From: CAZFYZ01 sp964523735
Lineage (GTDB): Bacteria > Armatimonadota > UBA5829
Direction: 5' to 3'
DNA: 64,000 nucleotides
Assembly (NCBI GenBank): GCA_964523735.1
Contig: CAZFYZ010000004.1
Coordinates: forward strand, 21,642 to 85,641
Shown: in pieces, positions 56,650-64,000 of the stretch
Layout of the letters: each line of letters begins with the position of its first letter
Position numbering within the stretch: position 1 is the stretch's first letter
Position numbers and translations under genes: made by a program
Notes under the pieces: generated by a model
What the model was told of the DNA's origin: nothing
The model's input: the letters and a program-made list of their open reading frames with translations, nothing else
Databases searched by the model: none

Positions 56650-57183
56650 TTGAAGCTCGTCCTCACAATTATGATTCTTGCAGCACTGACAACTGCCTTA
56701 GTAGCAGAAACCCAGCCGAAGCAGACCCCGCCTGAACTGGGGCGGACTGTGATCATCGAAACCAACAAGGGCACCATCAAGCTTGTCCTCTACGAGAAGG
56801 ACGCGCCCATAACTACCAAGAACTACGTCGATCTCGTGCAGAGGAACTTCTACGACGGGCTGACGTTCCATCGCGTAGTGCCTGGATTCGTGATCCAGGG
56901 CGGCGATCCCGCTGGCAACGGCACGGGCTCTTCGGACAAGAAGATCAAGCTGGAAGTGTCGCCGAAACTCAAGCATGATGCAGCCGGCGTGGTCGCTATG
57001 GCTCGCAGTCAGCACCCTGACAGCGCGTCCTGCCAGTTCTACATCACGCTTGCTCCTCAGCCGGGGCTGGATATGCAGTATGCCGTCTTCGGCCGTGTGA
57101 CGGAGGGGCTTGACGTAGTGAAGAAGATACAGATAGGCGACGTGATGAAGACCGTGCGCCTTGCTCCCGAGCCTGTCAAATAG
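56650..57183 (+). CDS. Exported peptidyl-prolyl cis-trans isomerase (cyclophilin type)
   Basis: 177 residues from TTG 56650, which has AAAGGAGCGAGG upstream. Signal peptide about 1-20 (LTTALVAET). The cyclophilin domain is short, as in bacteria: IETNKGTIKLVLYEKDAPIT, FYDGLTFHRVVPGFVIQGGD (with the catalytic Arg of FHRV), MARSQHPDSASCQFYITLAP (Gln-Phe), and YAVFGRVTEGLDVV. The Trp of eukaryotic cyclophilins is absent. It assists folding of exported proteins. The TAG stop (57181-57183) is followed in frame by 15 codons reading TPKEEKPAEKEQPAE before a second TAG (57229-57231), a typical charged tail, so the first stop may be a recent nonsense change. Confidence 0.9.
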   Translation: MKLVLTIMILAALTTALVAETQPKQTPPELGRTVIIETNKGTIKLVLYEKDAPITTKNYVDLVQRNFYDGLTFHRVVPGFVIQGGDPAGNGTGSSDKKIKLEVSPKLKHDAAGVVAMARSQHPDSASCQFYITLAPQPGLDMQYAVFGRVTEGLDVVKKIQIGDVMKTVRLAPEPVK

Positions 57184-57250
57184 ACTCCGAAAGAAGAGAA
57201 GCCTGCGGAGAAGGAGCAGCCCGCAGAGTAGGAGCCGCACAGAGATACGA

Positions 57251-57281
57251 AAGCCCGAGGCCGTAAGCAGGTCTCGGGCTT
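57251..57281. terminator. Shared terminator of cyclophilin and sialate esterase genes
   Basis: AAGCCCGAG (57251-57259) / CTCGGGCTT (57273-57281) with a 13-base loop, between convergent genes. Confidence 0.7.
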
Positions 57282-57309
57282 CTTGCGTGTGGCTGCAGCC
57301 AGCTTGTCG

Positions 57310-58722
57310 CTACTTCGGCGCCGTGGCAAGGGGCCAGTTGTCGGTGCGGAATGGTGTCGCCGGTAGCCCTCCGCGCGCGAACAGGTTGGCGATCGGACAG
57401 TCCGCCCAGGCATAGCGCACAGCAACCGGGTTGGTTACACTGCCGCTGCTTACAACGACCTTGTCGTCGACGATCCTGGCGGTCGCGTTGTGGAACCTTC
57501 TGTCCTCGCCTGCTACCGCAAAGCCAGTCAATACTCCGCCTTTGGCCTCCAGACCACCGGGCGCGTCAGTGAACCTGAGCACGGCGCGGTCGCCCTTGAC
57601 GGTCATCGACTCGAATCTCGGCCCCTTGAACTCAACGCTCTTCCCGTATGTGGTTGCCTGCGCTGCGAGTGCCAGACGGGCTCCGACGGGTTCCTTTGCC
57701 TGCGGATGTATATCAGCTGAATCACCATAGTCGGTGATCACTGCCATGGCTGTATTGGGACAGTGGATGCTGGTGAGAAGCTGCGACTCTCTTAGCTCCG
57801 CCCAGGCGGAGTCTCCCGGATTGTTGGCAATGGGTCCGAACGGTGCAAGCTGCACAAACAGCACGGGGAAGTCGCCCTGACCCCAGTCCTCGCGCCAGTT
57901 CTGGATCATCCTGGTGAACCGCTGTTCATAGCGATAGGCCTCACCGGCATTCGACTCGCCCTGATACCAGATCGCGCCGCGCATGGCATATGGTATCAGC
58001 GGAGCGATCATTCCGTTGTAGAGAACGGCGGGGTGGTTCGGGTCTTTGCCGTAGTCGTTGATCGCCGTGACCGACTCGCTCCAGTCCGGCAGTGTCTCCA
58101 GAGCCGGGAGCGAGGCCCAAGCCTCGACTCTCGTGCCACCCCACGAAGTGTTGATCAGCCCGACCGGCACCCCCAGAGCCTTGCGTAAGTCACGGCCGAA
58201 GTAGTAGCCGATAGCACTGAAATCTGGAACCGTTTCGGGCTTGCACTCCACCCAGTTGCTTTGAACCTCGCTGACGGGCGCAGCTACGGGTATGTTCGGT
58301 ACCGTAAACAGACGCATCTGAGGGTCGGTGGACGCAGCGATTGCCGAGGCAGCGTTCGTGGTAGCCCTGAGCGGCCACTGCATGTTTGACTGCCCGCTGC
58401 AGAACCACACTTCTCCCACGAGCACGTTCTTTAGCTCGATGGTATTAGAGCCAGCGATCGTCATCGTGAACGGTCCGCCGGGCTTGAGAGGCTTCAGGCG
58501 CACGAGCCACTTGCCATCCTTGGCCGTCGTGCTGACTTCCTGGCCTTGGAACCTGACTGTCACGCGCTCACCATCGGCGGCGGTTCCCCATACTGGTGCG
58601 CTGATTCCCTGCTGCAACACGGCGTTGTCTGTGAACAGCGAGACGGGCTTTACCGTGCACCAGGCAGACGATGCGATGAGCCCAAGGACTAAGATGAAGG
58701 CGACGTCTTTGCAGAACATCAT
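57310..58722 (-). CDS. Sialate O-acetylesterase (SGNH-type)
   Basis: 470 residues from ATG 58720-58722 (an alternative ATG follows directly; GGAG lies upstream). Signal peptide about 1-21. The N-terminal beta domain (VKPVSLFTDNAVLQQGISAP) and catalytic SGNH domain with the nucleophile motif WFCSGQSNMQWPL, Gly and Asn blocks (NTSWGGTRVEAW, AIWYQGESNAGEA) and the late DYGDSADIHPQAK Asp/His pair match family 9-O-acetylesterases. In bacteria these remove acetyl groups from sialic acids or other polysaccharides such as xylan outside the cell. The organism probably uses it for degradation of acetylated glycans. Confidence 0.92.
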   Translation of the reverse strand: MMFCKDVAFILVLGLIASSAWCTVKPVSLFTDNAVLQQGISAPVWGTAADGERVTVRFQGQEVSTTAKDGKWLVRLKPLKPGGPFTMTIAGSNTIELKNVLVGEVWFCSGQSNMQWPLRATTNAASAIAASTDPQMRLFTVPNIPVAAPVSEVQSNWVECKPETVPDFSAIGYYFGRDLRKALGVPVGLINTSWGGTRVEAWASLPALETLPDWSESVTAINDYGKDPNHPAVLYNGMIAPLIPYAMRGAIWYQGESNAGEAYRYEQRFTRMIQNWREDWGQGDFPVLFVQLAPFGPIANNPGDSAWAELRESQLLTSIHCPNTAMAVITDYGDSADIHPQAKEPVGARLALAAQATTYGKSVEFKGPRFESMTVKGDRAVLRFTDAPGGLEAKGGVLTGFAVAGEDRRFHNATARIVDDKVVVSSGSVTNPVAVRYAWADCPIANLFARGGLPATPFRTDNWPLATAPK

Positions 58723-58844
58723 GATCTCCACGCGTGCCATATAGTGGGGCGGCACGCCTGGTGAGACTATAGCAATGGATGGGGTGGGTGTCAATGGTCA
58801 GCCGGGGGTTCCTGAATTATGTCCAGGATGACAAAATGTGCAGG

Positions 58845-58879
58845 AATCCAGCATTCCTTGAAGAATGTAATACTGGATT
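58845..58879. repeat. Hairpin repeat in divergent intergenic region
   Basis: AATCCAG (58845-58851) / CTGGATT (58873-58879) enclosing CATTC / GAATG. The rest of 58723-58946 shows no gene or clear promoter. Confidence 0.5.
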
Positions 58880-58946
58880 ACCCTATGTGCCGGGCATACA
58901 CTCGCCGGTGCGCTTAAGCCTGAGTGTCGATTGGGAGGGTGCTGTG

Positions 58947-59339
58947 ATGGTGACGACACCGGGAAGTGCTTGCAGAGACGAAGGGCTGAGCCTTTTCAGA
59001 TCGGGCAGAGTGAGAGAGGCGATCGCAAAGCTGGAGGATGCGCTCCGGCTGGACGATGAGGATCCCCAGACCCACACCTACCTCGGCGCAGCCTACAACG
59101 CGGCGAACGACAAGCTCCACGCCGTTCACCACTTCGAGGAATCCGTTCGCCTGCTCGAATCCCCCAACAGTCTCTATAACCTCGGCGTTGCCTACGAGTC
59201 GGTTCACAGGATCGATGAAGCCGTAAGGCAGTATCGTATGGCAGCGGAACTTGATCCCAGCTACACAAAGGCCTGCGACGCGCTGCAGAGGCTGCACACC
59301 CAATATACGGCAGCGCACCCGATTCCGCCCGGAGGATAG
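58947..59339 (+). CDS. TPR protein
   Basis: 130 residues: about three tetratricopeptide repeats (CRDEGLSLFRSGRVREAIAK, PQTHTYLGAAYNAANDKLHA, SLYNLGVAYESVHRIDEAVR), with the Gly8/Ala20-type pattern. TPR superhelices bind peptides. ATG 58947 has GGGAGGG upstream; a longer open frame from 58779 runs through a repeat and lacks support. The next gene starts three bases after its stop and is a paralogue with the same N-terminal layout. Confidence 0.78.
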   Translation: MVTTPGSACRDEGLSLFRSGRVREAIAKLEDALRLDDEDPQTHTYLGAAYNAANDKLHAVHHFEESVRLLESPNSLYNLGVAYESVHRIDEAVRQYRMAAELDPSYTKACDALQRLHTQYTAAHPIPPGG

Positions 59340-59342
59340 TAG

Positions 59343-60329
59343 ATGGAGACGCCCGTAAACGGCACTGCTCGTGACGAGGGGCTGCGGCTTCTCAAGGCGG
59401 GGCAGGTCAACGACGCAATCAGCACATTGGAGAGAGCTGTTCAGGATAACCCAAACGATTCCCAGACACAGATGTATCTCGGGATCGCTTGCCATCGGGG
59501 TGGAGAGGGCCTGAGAGCGGCACGACATCTCCAGGAGTCGATCCGGTTGCAGCCGTCTTCCAGGGCTTGCTACAACCTGGGGCTGGTCTATGAGGCAACG
59601 CAGCGAGAGAGCGAGGCGGCGGACTTGTACCAGCGGGCGCTATCCCTGGAGCCTGGCTATGCCCATGCTCAGCAGGCGCTCCAGAAGCTGCGGGACGGGA
59701 TGACAGCCCCGGCTCCGGTCGCCAACGAGCCTTACCTGAACCAGGCGCAAGCGGTTCCGCCGCCGGCCTCTGTCAACCAGACTCAAGTCGTGGACCCTCC
59801 GCCCGCGCCTGCCGCGCAATGGCGGCAATCCGTCCCGAGCGGCGGATATGCTCCTTCGCCAGGGCCGCAGCCGGGCATGTCGGGAGTTGGACCGCCGCCG
59901 TACATTGCCAGGCAGATAGAGGAACAGCGCAAGATTCGCGAAGCCAGTCGGGCTATGCTTGTCGGTGGCCTGCTGTACGGGTCGCTCTGCGGTGCGCTGA
60001 TCTTCGTACTGCTCGGAATCCTGAGCGCCTTTCTTCAGTTCGCGTTGGTTTCGCCAGGATCAGGCATTCTGTCGATCATCATAAGCGCGATCTCGGGAGC
60101 GATATTCGGCGGCCTCTGCGGGTTGTGGATGGCTTATATGGGTGGCGAGGAGACGCAGGCTGCGCTTGCTGGGGCGGTGCTGCGCGCTATCTACGTTCTG
60201 GTGATTGGGCTCATCGGCGGGCTCCCAGGCTTCATGATAGGAATAATGGTGTTCTGGGGTGCAGTGATGGGTGCTGTGGCAGGCTTCATCATCGGCAGGC
60301 TTGTCGAATGCAGCACAGGTCAGATCTAG
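59343..60329 (+). CDS. TPR protein with Pro-rich linker and C-terminal membrane domain
   Basis: 328 residues. TPR region about 7-120 (ARDEGLRLLKAGQVNDAIST, ACYNLGLVYEATQRESEAAD) resembles the preceding protein. Then comes a Pro/Gln-rich linker (about 122-195) and four to five helices (about 210-320: GGLLYGSLCGALIFVLLGIL, GSGILSIIISAISGAIFGGL, AIYVLVIGLIGGLPGFMIGI, FWGAVMGAVAGFIIGRLVEC). The Gly-zipper-like GG/G patterns in the helices suggest tight packing. The TPR part faces the cytoplasm if the helices are N-in. It is co-transcribed with the TPR gene upstream, so the pair may form a membrane-recruited complex. Confidence 0.75.
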   Translation: METPVNGTARDEGLRLLKAGQVNDAISTLERAVQDNPNDSQTQMYLGIACHRGGEGLRAARHLQESIRLQPSSRACYNLGLVYEATQRESEAADLYQRALSLEPGYAHAQQALQKLRDGMTAPAPVANEPYLNQAQAVPPPASVNQTQVVDPPPAPAAQWRQSVPSGGYAPSPGPQPGMSGVGPPPYIARQIEEQRKIREASRAMLVGGLLYGSLCGALIFVLLGILSAFLQFALVSPGSGILSIIISAISGAIFGGLCGLWMAYMGGEETQAALAGAVLRAIYVLVIGLIGGLPGFMIGIMVFWGAVMGAVAGFIIGRLVECSTGQI

Positions 60330-60355
60330 CAGCACATACCATCCCCCTCACCTTT

Positions 60356-60383
60356 GGGCGCGATGCGATGAGATGTCGCGCCC
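60356..60383 (+). terminator. Hairpin after the TPR-membrane gene
   Basis: GGGCGCGA (60356-60363) / TCGCGCCC (60376-60383), 12-base loop, 26 bases after the stop; no T-run. Confidence 0.45.
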
Positions 60384-60468
60384 AGTCGATGTACAAGGAA
60401 TTCCTCTCCCCATTCCCCAAGTAGACATGGAGATACAAACGCGTAAGCACGCAAGGAGCATTCGATAG

Positions 60469-61593
60469 ATGAATTCAAGAGAGCGCTGGTTGGCTTGTAT
60501 GCGCTTTGAGCCGGTTGATCACGTTCCGGATTTTGAGTTTGGCTACTGGGATGAGAACTTTCCCATCTGGCAAGAGCAGGGCCTGCCGAAGTACGTCGAT
60601 TGCATCTGGAAGGCCGATCTTTTCTTCGGGCTGGAGACCTACGACTATGTCCCGATGAACGGCGGGCTGATACCCGGTTTCGAGTATCAGGTGCTCGAGG
60701 ACGATGACCGCAACCAGGTCATAGTCGACTATGACGGAGTGAAGAAGGTCATCCAGAAAGACGGCCTGCAGACGATCCCGCGGTTCCTGAAGTTCCCGAT
60801 CGAGACGAGGGAAGACTGGCAGGAGTTCAAGAAGCGCCTGGATGCAAACAACCCCGATCGGTATATGTCTGACGAGAAGCGCCAGGAGTGGATCAAGTCC
60901 AAGACGAACCTGGACAGGCCCCTGGTGGTCGGCGGCGGCAGCCTGCTCGGCACGATTCGCAACTGGATGGGCTTCGAGAACCTTGCGATCTCTTGTATGG
61001 ATGATCCGGAGTGGATAGAGGAGATGATCAACTACCTGGCCGACTTCCGGGTGGCGCTCCTGGACCGTGCGCTCGTGGATATCGAGCCCGACACATCCTC
61101 CATCTGGGAAGACATCGCTTTCAACCACGGGCCGATCATCTCACCGAAGCTCTTCCACCAGTGGATGACGCCCGCCTACAAGAAGGTCACCGAGTGCCTG
61201 AAGAGNNNNNNNNNNGACTGCGATGGTCTGATCAACTCGATCGTTCACTGCTGGCTCGAAGGCGGGGTCAACATTATGTTCCCGCTGGAGATTCGCGGCG
61301 GGACGGACCCCTATTGGATGCGCGAGCAGTTCGGGAAAGAAGTGAAGCTGATGGGCGGCGTTGATAAGACCAAGCTCATTGCGGGTAAAGAAGCTATCGA
61401 TGCCGAGCTCAAGCGAATTACACCGCTCGTGGAGCAGGGTGGATATATCCCGCACGTCGATCACCGCTGCCCCCCGGACGTGACGTATGAGAACTACCTC
61501 TACTACCTGAAGCGCAAGAGGGAGACATTCGGCATCCCCGAGCCCGCGCCGTGGGAAGAGCGCAGAGATCAGTACGACTGGGCGAAGGACTAG
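60469..61593 (+). CDS. URO-D family protein (uroporphyrinogen decarboxylase-like), interrupted by N gap
   Basis: 374 residues as assembled. Family features: NSRERWLACMRFEPVDHVPD at the start, VVGGGSLLGTIRNWMGFENL, DTSSIWEDIAFNHGPIISPK, DCDGLINSIVHCWLEGGVN and a C-terminal HVDHRCPPDVTYENYLYYLK. The true porphyrin enzymes have FRQAGRY-like motifs that are missing, so this belongs to the many URO-D-fold relatives, some of which are methyltransferases. The 10-N gap (61206-61215) keeps frame but leaves too few residues before DCDG, so about 25 bases are expected. manC follows 13 bases downstream. Confidence 0.82.
   Translation: MNSRERWLACMRFEPVDHVPDFEFGYWDENFPIWQEQGLPKYVDCIWKADLFFGLETYDYVPMNGGLIPGFEYQVLEDDDRNQVIVDYDGVKKVIQKDGLQTIPRFLKFPIETREDWQEFKKRLDANNPDRYMSDEKRQEWIKSKTNLDRPLVVGGGSLLGTIRNWMGFENLAISCMDDPEWIEEMINYLADFRVALLDRALVDIEPDTSSIWEDIAFNHGPIISPKLFHQWMTPAYKKVTECLKXXXXDCDGLINSIVHCWLEGGVNIMFPLEIRGGTDPYWMREQFGKEVKLMGGVDKTKLIAGKEAIDAELKRITPLVEQGGYIPHVDHRCPPDVTYENYLYYLKRKRETFGIPEPAPWEERRDQYDWAKD
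61206..61215. other. Assembly gap (10 N) in URO-D-like gene
   Basis: Ten Ns in frame. Relatives have about nine residues between the flanking LK and DCDG, against four here, so the true length is probably near 25. Confidence 0.75.
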
Positions 61594-61606
61594 CAGGAGC
61601 ACAAGG

Positions 61607-62677
61607 ATGTATGTAGCGATCATAGCTGGTGGGTCTGGCACGAGACTCTGGCCGAGATCCAAGCAGGCAAAGCCGAAGCAGTTCCAGAGCCTGTATAGCG
61701 ACAGCACGCTGTTGCAGGAGACGGTTAAGCGGCTGGAGCCGATGGTGCGGCACGAGGATATCTGCGTGATTGCCAATAGGTCGCACGAACCGATCGTCAA
61801 GGAGCAGCTCCCTTGGCTGCCTGACGCCAACTGGGTCGGGGAGCCGGTGGGTAGGGATACCGCCCCGGCTGTGGGCGTGATCGCCACAATCCTGCACCAC
61901 AGGGACCCGGAGGCCGTGATCTTGGTCACTCCGGCCGATCACGTTATAGCCAAGGAAGCCCACTTCAGGCATCTGCTCAAGGTCGCCGAACAGATCGCGG
62001 CAGAGGGGCCGAACGTGGTTACTATTGGCATTCGCCCGACCGGTCCGGAGACTGGCTACGGCTATATCCAGATGGCCGAGACGCATCGGACGGTGGATGA
62101 CATCGACGTGCACGACGTGATCACGTTCAAGGAGAAGCCGGACCTCAAGACCGCCGAGGAATATGTTGCGAGCTGGCACTACGTGTGGAACAGCGGGATG
62201 TTCATCTGGAGCGCCAAGACCATCCTGGACCTGTTCGAGAGGCACGCGCCCGACATCTACAAGCTGCTCATGCGCCTCGATGCCGCGCTCGGCACACCCG
62301 ATGAAGCGCAGGTCTTCGATGAGGTCTACGAGGAGTTTCCGAGGATATCCGTGGACTATGCAATCCTCGAGCACGCCGAGAGTATCCACGTGATCCCAGC
62401 TTCGATCGGCTGGAATGATCTTGGAAGCTGGTCTTCGCTGCACGAGATCATGGAGTCTGACGAAGACGGGAACACGGTCGTCGGGCATCACGTCGGAGTC
62501 GATACGCATAATTGCCTTATCCACTCCAAGGACCGGCTTGTCGCCACGGTCGGGCTGGACAACCTGGTCATAGTTGACGGCGGTGACGTGCTGTTGGTCC
62601 TTCCCAGCGGGCGTTCGCAGGACATCAAGGCGCTGCTGGAAGCGCTGAAGAAGCAGGGGAAAGAGAGCTACCTCTAA
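61607..62677 (+). CDS. manC: Mannose-1-phosphate guanylyltransferase
   Basis: Makes GDP-mannose from mannose-1-phosphate and GTP for glycan synthesis. 356 residues, a single pyrophosphorylase domain without the isomerase cupin. Motifs: IIAGGSGTRLWPRSKQAKPK (nucleotide loop), VGEPVGRDTAPAVG, VTPADHVIAKEAHF, FKEKPDLKTAEEY, WNSGMFIWSAKTIL, and SVDYAILEHAESIHVIPAS, WNDLGSWSSLHE. Length and motifs match the short class. ATG 61607 has AGGAGCACAAGG upstream; it is probably in one operon with the URO-D-like genes on both sides. Confidence 0.94.
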   Translation: MYVAIIAGGSGTRLWPRSKQAKPKQFQSLYSDSTLLQETVKRLEPMVRHEDICVIANRSHEPIVKEQLPWLPDANWVGEPVGRDTAPAVGVIATILHHRDPEAVILVTPADHVIAKEAHFRHLLKVAEQIAAEGPNVVTIGIRPTGPETGYGYIQMAETHRTVDDIDVHDVITFKEKPDLKTAEEYVASWHYVWNSGMFIWSAKTILDLFERHAPDIYKLLMRLDAALGTPDEAQVFDEVYEEFPRISVDYAILEHAESIHVIPASIGWNDLGSWSSLHEIMESDEDGNTVVGHHVGVDTHNCLIHSKDRLVATVGLDNLVIVDGGDVLLVLPSGRSQDIKALLEALKKQGKESYL

Positions 62678-62759
62678 TCCCCCAGACACACCATAATGAT
62701 CGCGGCGAAAGATGGCTCGTATTCTCGCTGCGCTCATAACGAGTTCCCTAGCATCAAAG

Positions 62760-64000
62760 ATGGAGTTGGTAAAATTGACTAGCAGAGACCGCGTATGTAA
62801 GACTCTTAACCATCAGGTTCCTGACCGAGTGCCGATCGACTTGGGGGCCATGGGCGCGACGAGCATATCGGCCATGGCCTACGCCAAGGTCAAGAAGGCC
62901 CTGGGTATAGAGACGCCCACCAAGGTAGCCTACACAATGTCGTTCCTTGCCCAGATCGAGCCGGAGGTGCTCGACAGGCTTCACATCGATGTCGTCCCTC
63001 TCGATCCAACATACTCCCGATGGGCCGGGCAGGACGCTTCGCAGGGTCTGCGGAAGGTCGCGTTCGACGGGACCGAGGTCTACCTGGCCCCCGGCACAAG
63101 GATCGATGAGGAACCGGACGGCAGCTGGATCCTGCTCTCGTCGAGCGGGCAGCCCGTTGCGAAGATGCCTAAGGACGGGTTCTACTTCGACTACCTGCGG
63201 CCGACTATGAGTTCGCTGAGCATCGATCCGGCCAAGTGCAAGCCCCAGAGCAGCGTCCCGGACGAGGAATTGGCGTCTCTTGCAGAGCGCGCCAAGCATC
63301 TGCATGAATCCACCGATAAGGCGATTCTGGGGTGGGGCTACACAATCAGCTTCCTGGGGATGAGCGCGGGGCTTTCAGACAACATCACGCAGGGTGCGCT
63401 CGATGAGTGGCTGTGCATGCTCATGGCTGAGAAAGACACCGCTCACGAGATGATGGGCAGAGTGGTGGACGCCTCGATCTCGTGCCTGAAGCAGGTTCAC
63501 CAGGCAATCGGCGACCGATGCTTCGCCTGGGGGATTGCCTCAGATGATGCCGGCACACAGCGGTCCGAATTGATCGCGCCGGAGCTCTTTCAGGAGATGA
63601 TCATCCCGCACTACAAGCGCCTGTGCGACTGGGTTCACGCGAACACCTCGTGGAAGACTTTCCTGCATTCCTGCGGGTCGATATACCACTACATTCCGCT
63701 GTGGATCGACGCGGGGATCGACATCCTGAACCCCATCCAGACGTCAGCGGTGAACATGGACCCCGCGCGACTGAAGAAGGAGTTTGGCGAAAAGGTCGTG
63801 TTCTGGGGCGGCGGCTGCGACACGCAGAACGTGCTGCACAAGTCTTCGCCCGAGCAGGTCCGCGAGCACGTCCGCCAGCGGATGGAGACGTTCAAACCCG
63901 GCGGCGGGTTTGTGTTCAACCAGGTCCACAACATACAGGCCAACGTCCCACCGGAGAACGTGATCGCGATGTTCGACGCGGCGCATGAGTTCGGCGGCTA
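62760..64000 (+). CDS. URO-D family protein, second copy (runs past window end)
   Basis: 413 codons to the window edge without a stop. N-terminus SRDRVCKTLNHQVPDRVPID is the URO-D-fold start. Other landmarks: AILGWGYTISFLGM, RCFAWGIASDDAGTQRSELI, and a His-Cys segment FLHSCGSIYHYIPLWIDAGI, then VFWGGGCDTQNVLHKSSPEQ and FVFNQVHNIQANVPPENVIA. HxCG is the zinc-binding motif of MtaA/MtbA-like methyltransferases and of related URO-D proteins. It differs clearly from the first copy. Substrate unknown. ATG 62760 has no strong ribosome-binding site. Confidence 0.85.
   Translation, partial: MELVKLTSRDRVCKTLNHQVPDRVPIDLGAMGATSISAMAYAKVKKALGIETPTKVAYTMSFLAQIEPEVLDRLHIDVVPLDPTYSRWAGQDASQGLRKVAFDGTEVYLAPGTRIDEEPDGSWILLSSSGQPVAKMPKDGFYFDYLRPTMSSLSIDPAKCKPQSSVPDEELASLAERAKHLHESTDKAILGWGYTISFLGMSAGLSDNITQGALDEWLCMLMAEKDTAHEMMGRVVDASISCLKQVHQAIGDRCFAWGIASDDAGTQRSELIAPELFQEMIIPHYKRLCDWVHANTSWKTFLHSCGSIYHYIPLWIDAGIDILNPIQTSAVNMDPARLKKEFGEKVVFWGGGCDTQNVLHKSSPEQVREHVRQRMETFKPGGGFVFNQVHNIQANVPPENVIAMFDAAHEFGG

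Noticed and set aside
1..64000. Prophage, integrative element, defence island or transposase gene
   Set aside because: No integrase, transposase, restriction, toxin-antitoxin or phage structural gene was recognised; only short non-coding repeats were found.
1..64000. tRNA, rRNA or tmRNA genes
   Set aside because: No T-arm/anticodon-arm cloverleaf or rRNA core sequence was noticed by eye; a covariance-model search could still find one.

Overview
The window is a GC-rich bacterial scaffold with three 10-N assembly gaps (1011-1020, 2998-3007, 61206-61215), so it probably comes from a metagenome-assembled genome. The gene content fits a diderm bacterium outside the Proteobacteria. It has an outer-membrane barrel-like protein, a PEP-CTERM protein, hopanoid-type epimerase HpnA, pyrophosphate-dependent phosphofructokinase, a giant 2-hydroxyacyl-CoA dehydratase activase (typical of anaerobes), DUF6785- and DUF2961-type proteins, paralogous URO-D proteins, and the amidase-gerM-murI-rph-rdgB order also known from Firmicutes. 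Armatimonadota or a neighbouring lineage is my best guess, from gene content only. No rRNA, tRNA, phage, transposase or CRISPR locus was recognised.

Layout. 1-7.4 kb: a UDP-glucuronate decarboxylase-like gene (truncated by the window edge), an argC tail at a gap, smpB, a secreted protein, an HD-GYP regulator split by a gap, a selenocysteine-containing selD, a ferredoxin, and three minus-strand envelope or unknown genes. 7.4-17.2 kb: the activase, pfp, a one-piece ECF sigma/zinc-finger/sensor protein and an M1 peptidase. 17.2-25.6 kb: copCD, secreted and unknown proteins, and lysA with a likely leader terminator. 25.6-37.5 kb: an ABC exporter and an MFS carrier, then a sugar-use block (two ribose-type permeases, a lipoprotein binding protein, a secreted TIM-barrel isomerase, an L7/L12-domain membrane protein, a DUF6785 protein and a GH172/DUF2961 enzyme). 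37.6-40.3 kb: small zinc-ribbon, PEP-CTERM and PRC-barrel genes with a gpsA remnant between them. 40.4-48.3 kb: the minus-strand amidase-gerMN-murI-rph-rdgB block, divergent from gyrA. 48.5-57.2 kb: an outer-membrane protein, panD-metF-type-phosphoribosyltransferase, a second secreted OB-like protein, a variant amidase, hpnA and a cyclophilin. 57.3-64 kb: a sialate O-acetylesterase, two TPR genes, and URO-D/manC/URO-D, the last cut by the window end.

The most informative observations are these. (i) The selD frame really begins at 3683 and carries UGA at codon 17, the position of the E. coli SelD active-site Cys, followed by SECIS-like hairpins; it is a selenoprotein that standard gene calling would truncate. 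(ii) At least five families of small palindromic repeats pepper the window. They sit between genes, in frame inside genes, at stop codons, and directly upstream of two genes that then lack ATG, GTG or TTG starts. (iii) Several proteins have unusual architectures: fused sigma/anti-sigma/sensor, membrane-anchored tandem L7/L12 C-terminal-like domains, a tandem-duplicated membrane module, and a degenerate receiver on an HD-GYP protein. (iv) There are decayed genes: a gpsA tail with an internal stop, a truncated paralogue next to gyrA, and a cyclophilin with an apparent coding tail beyond TAG.
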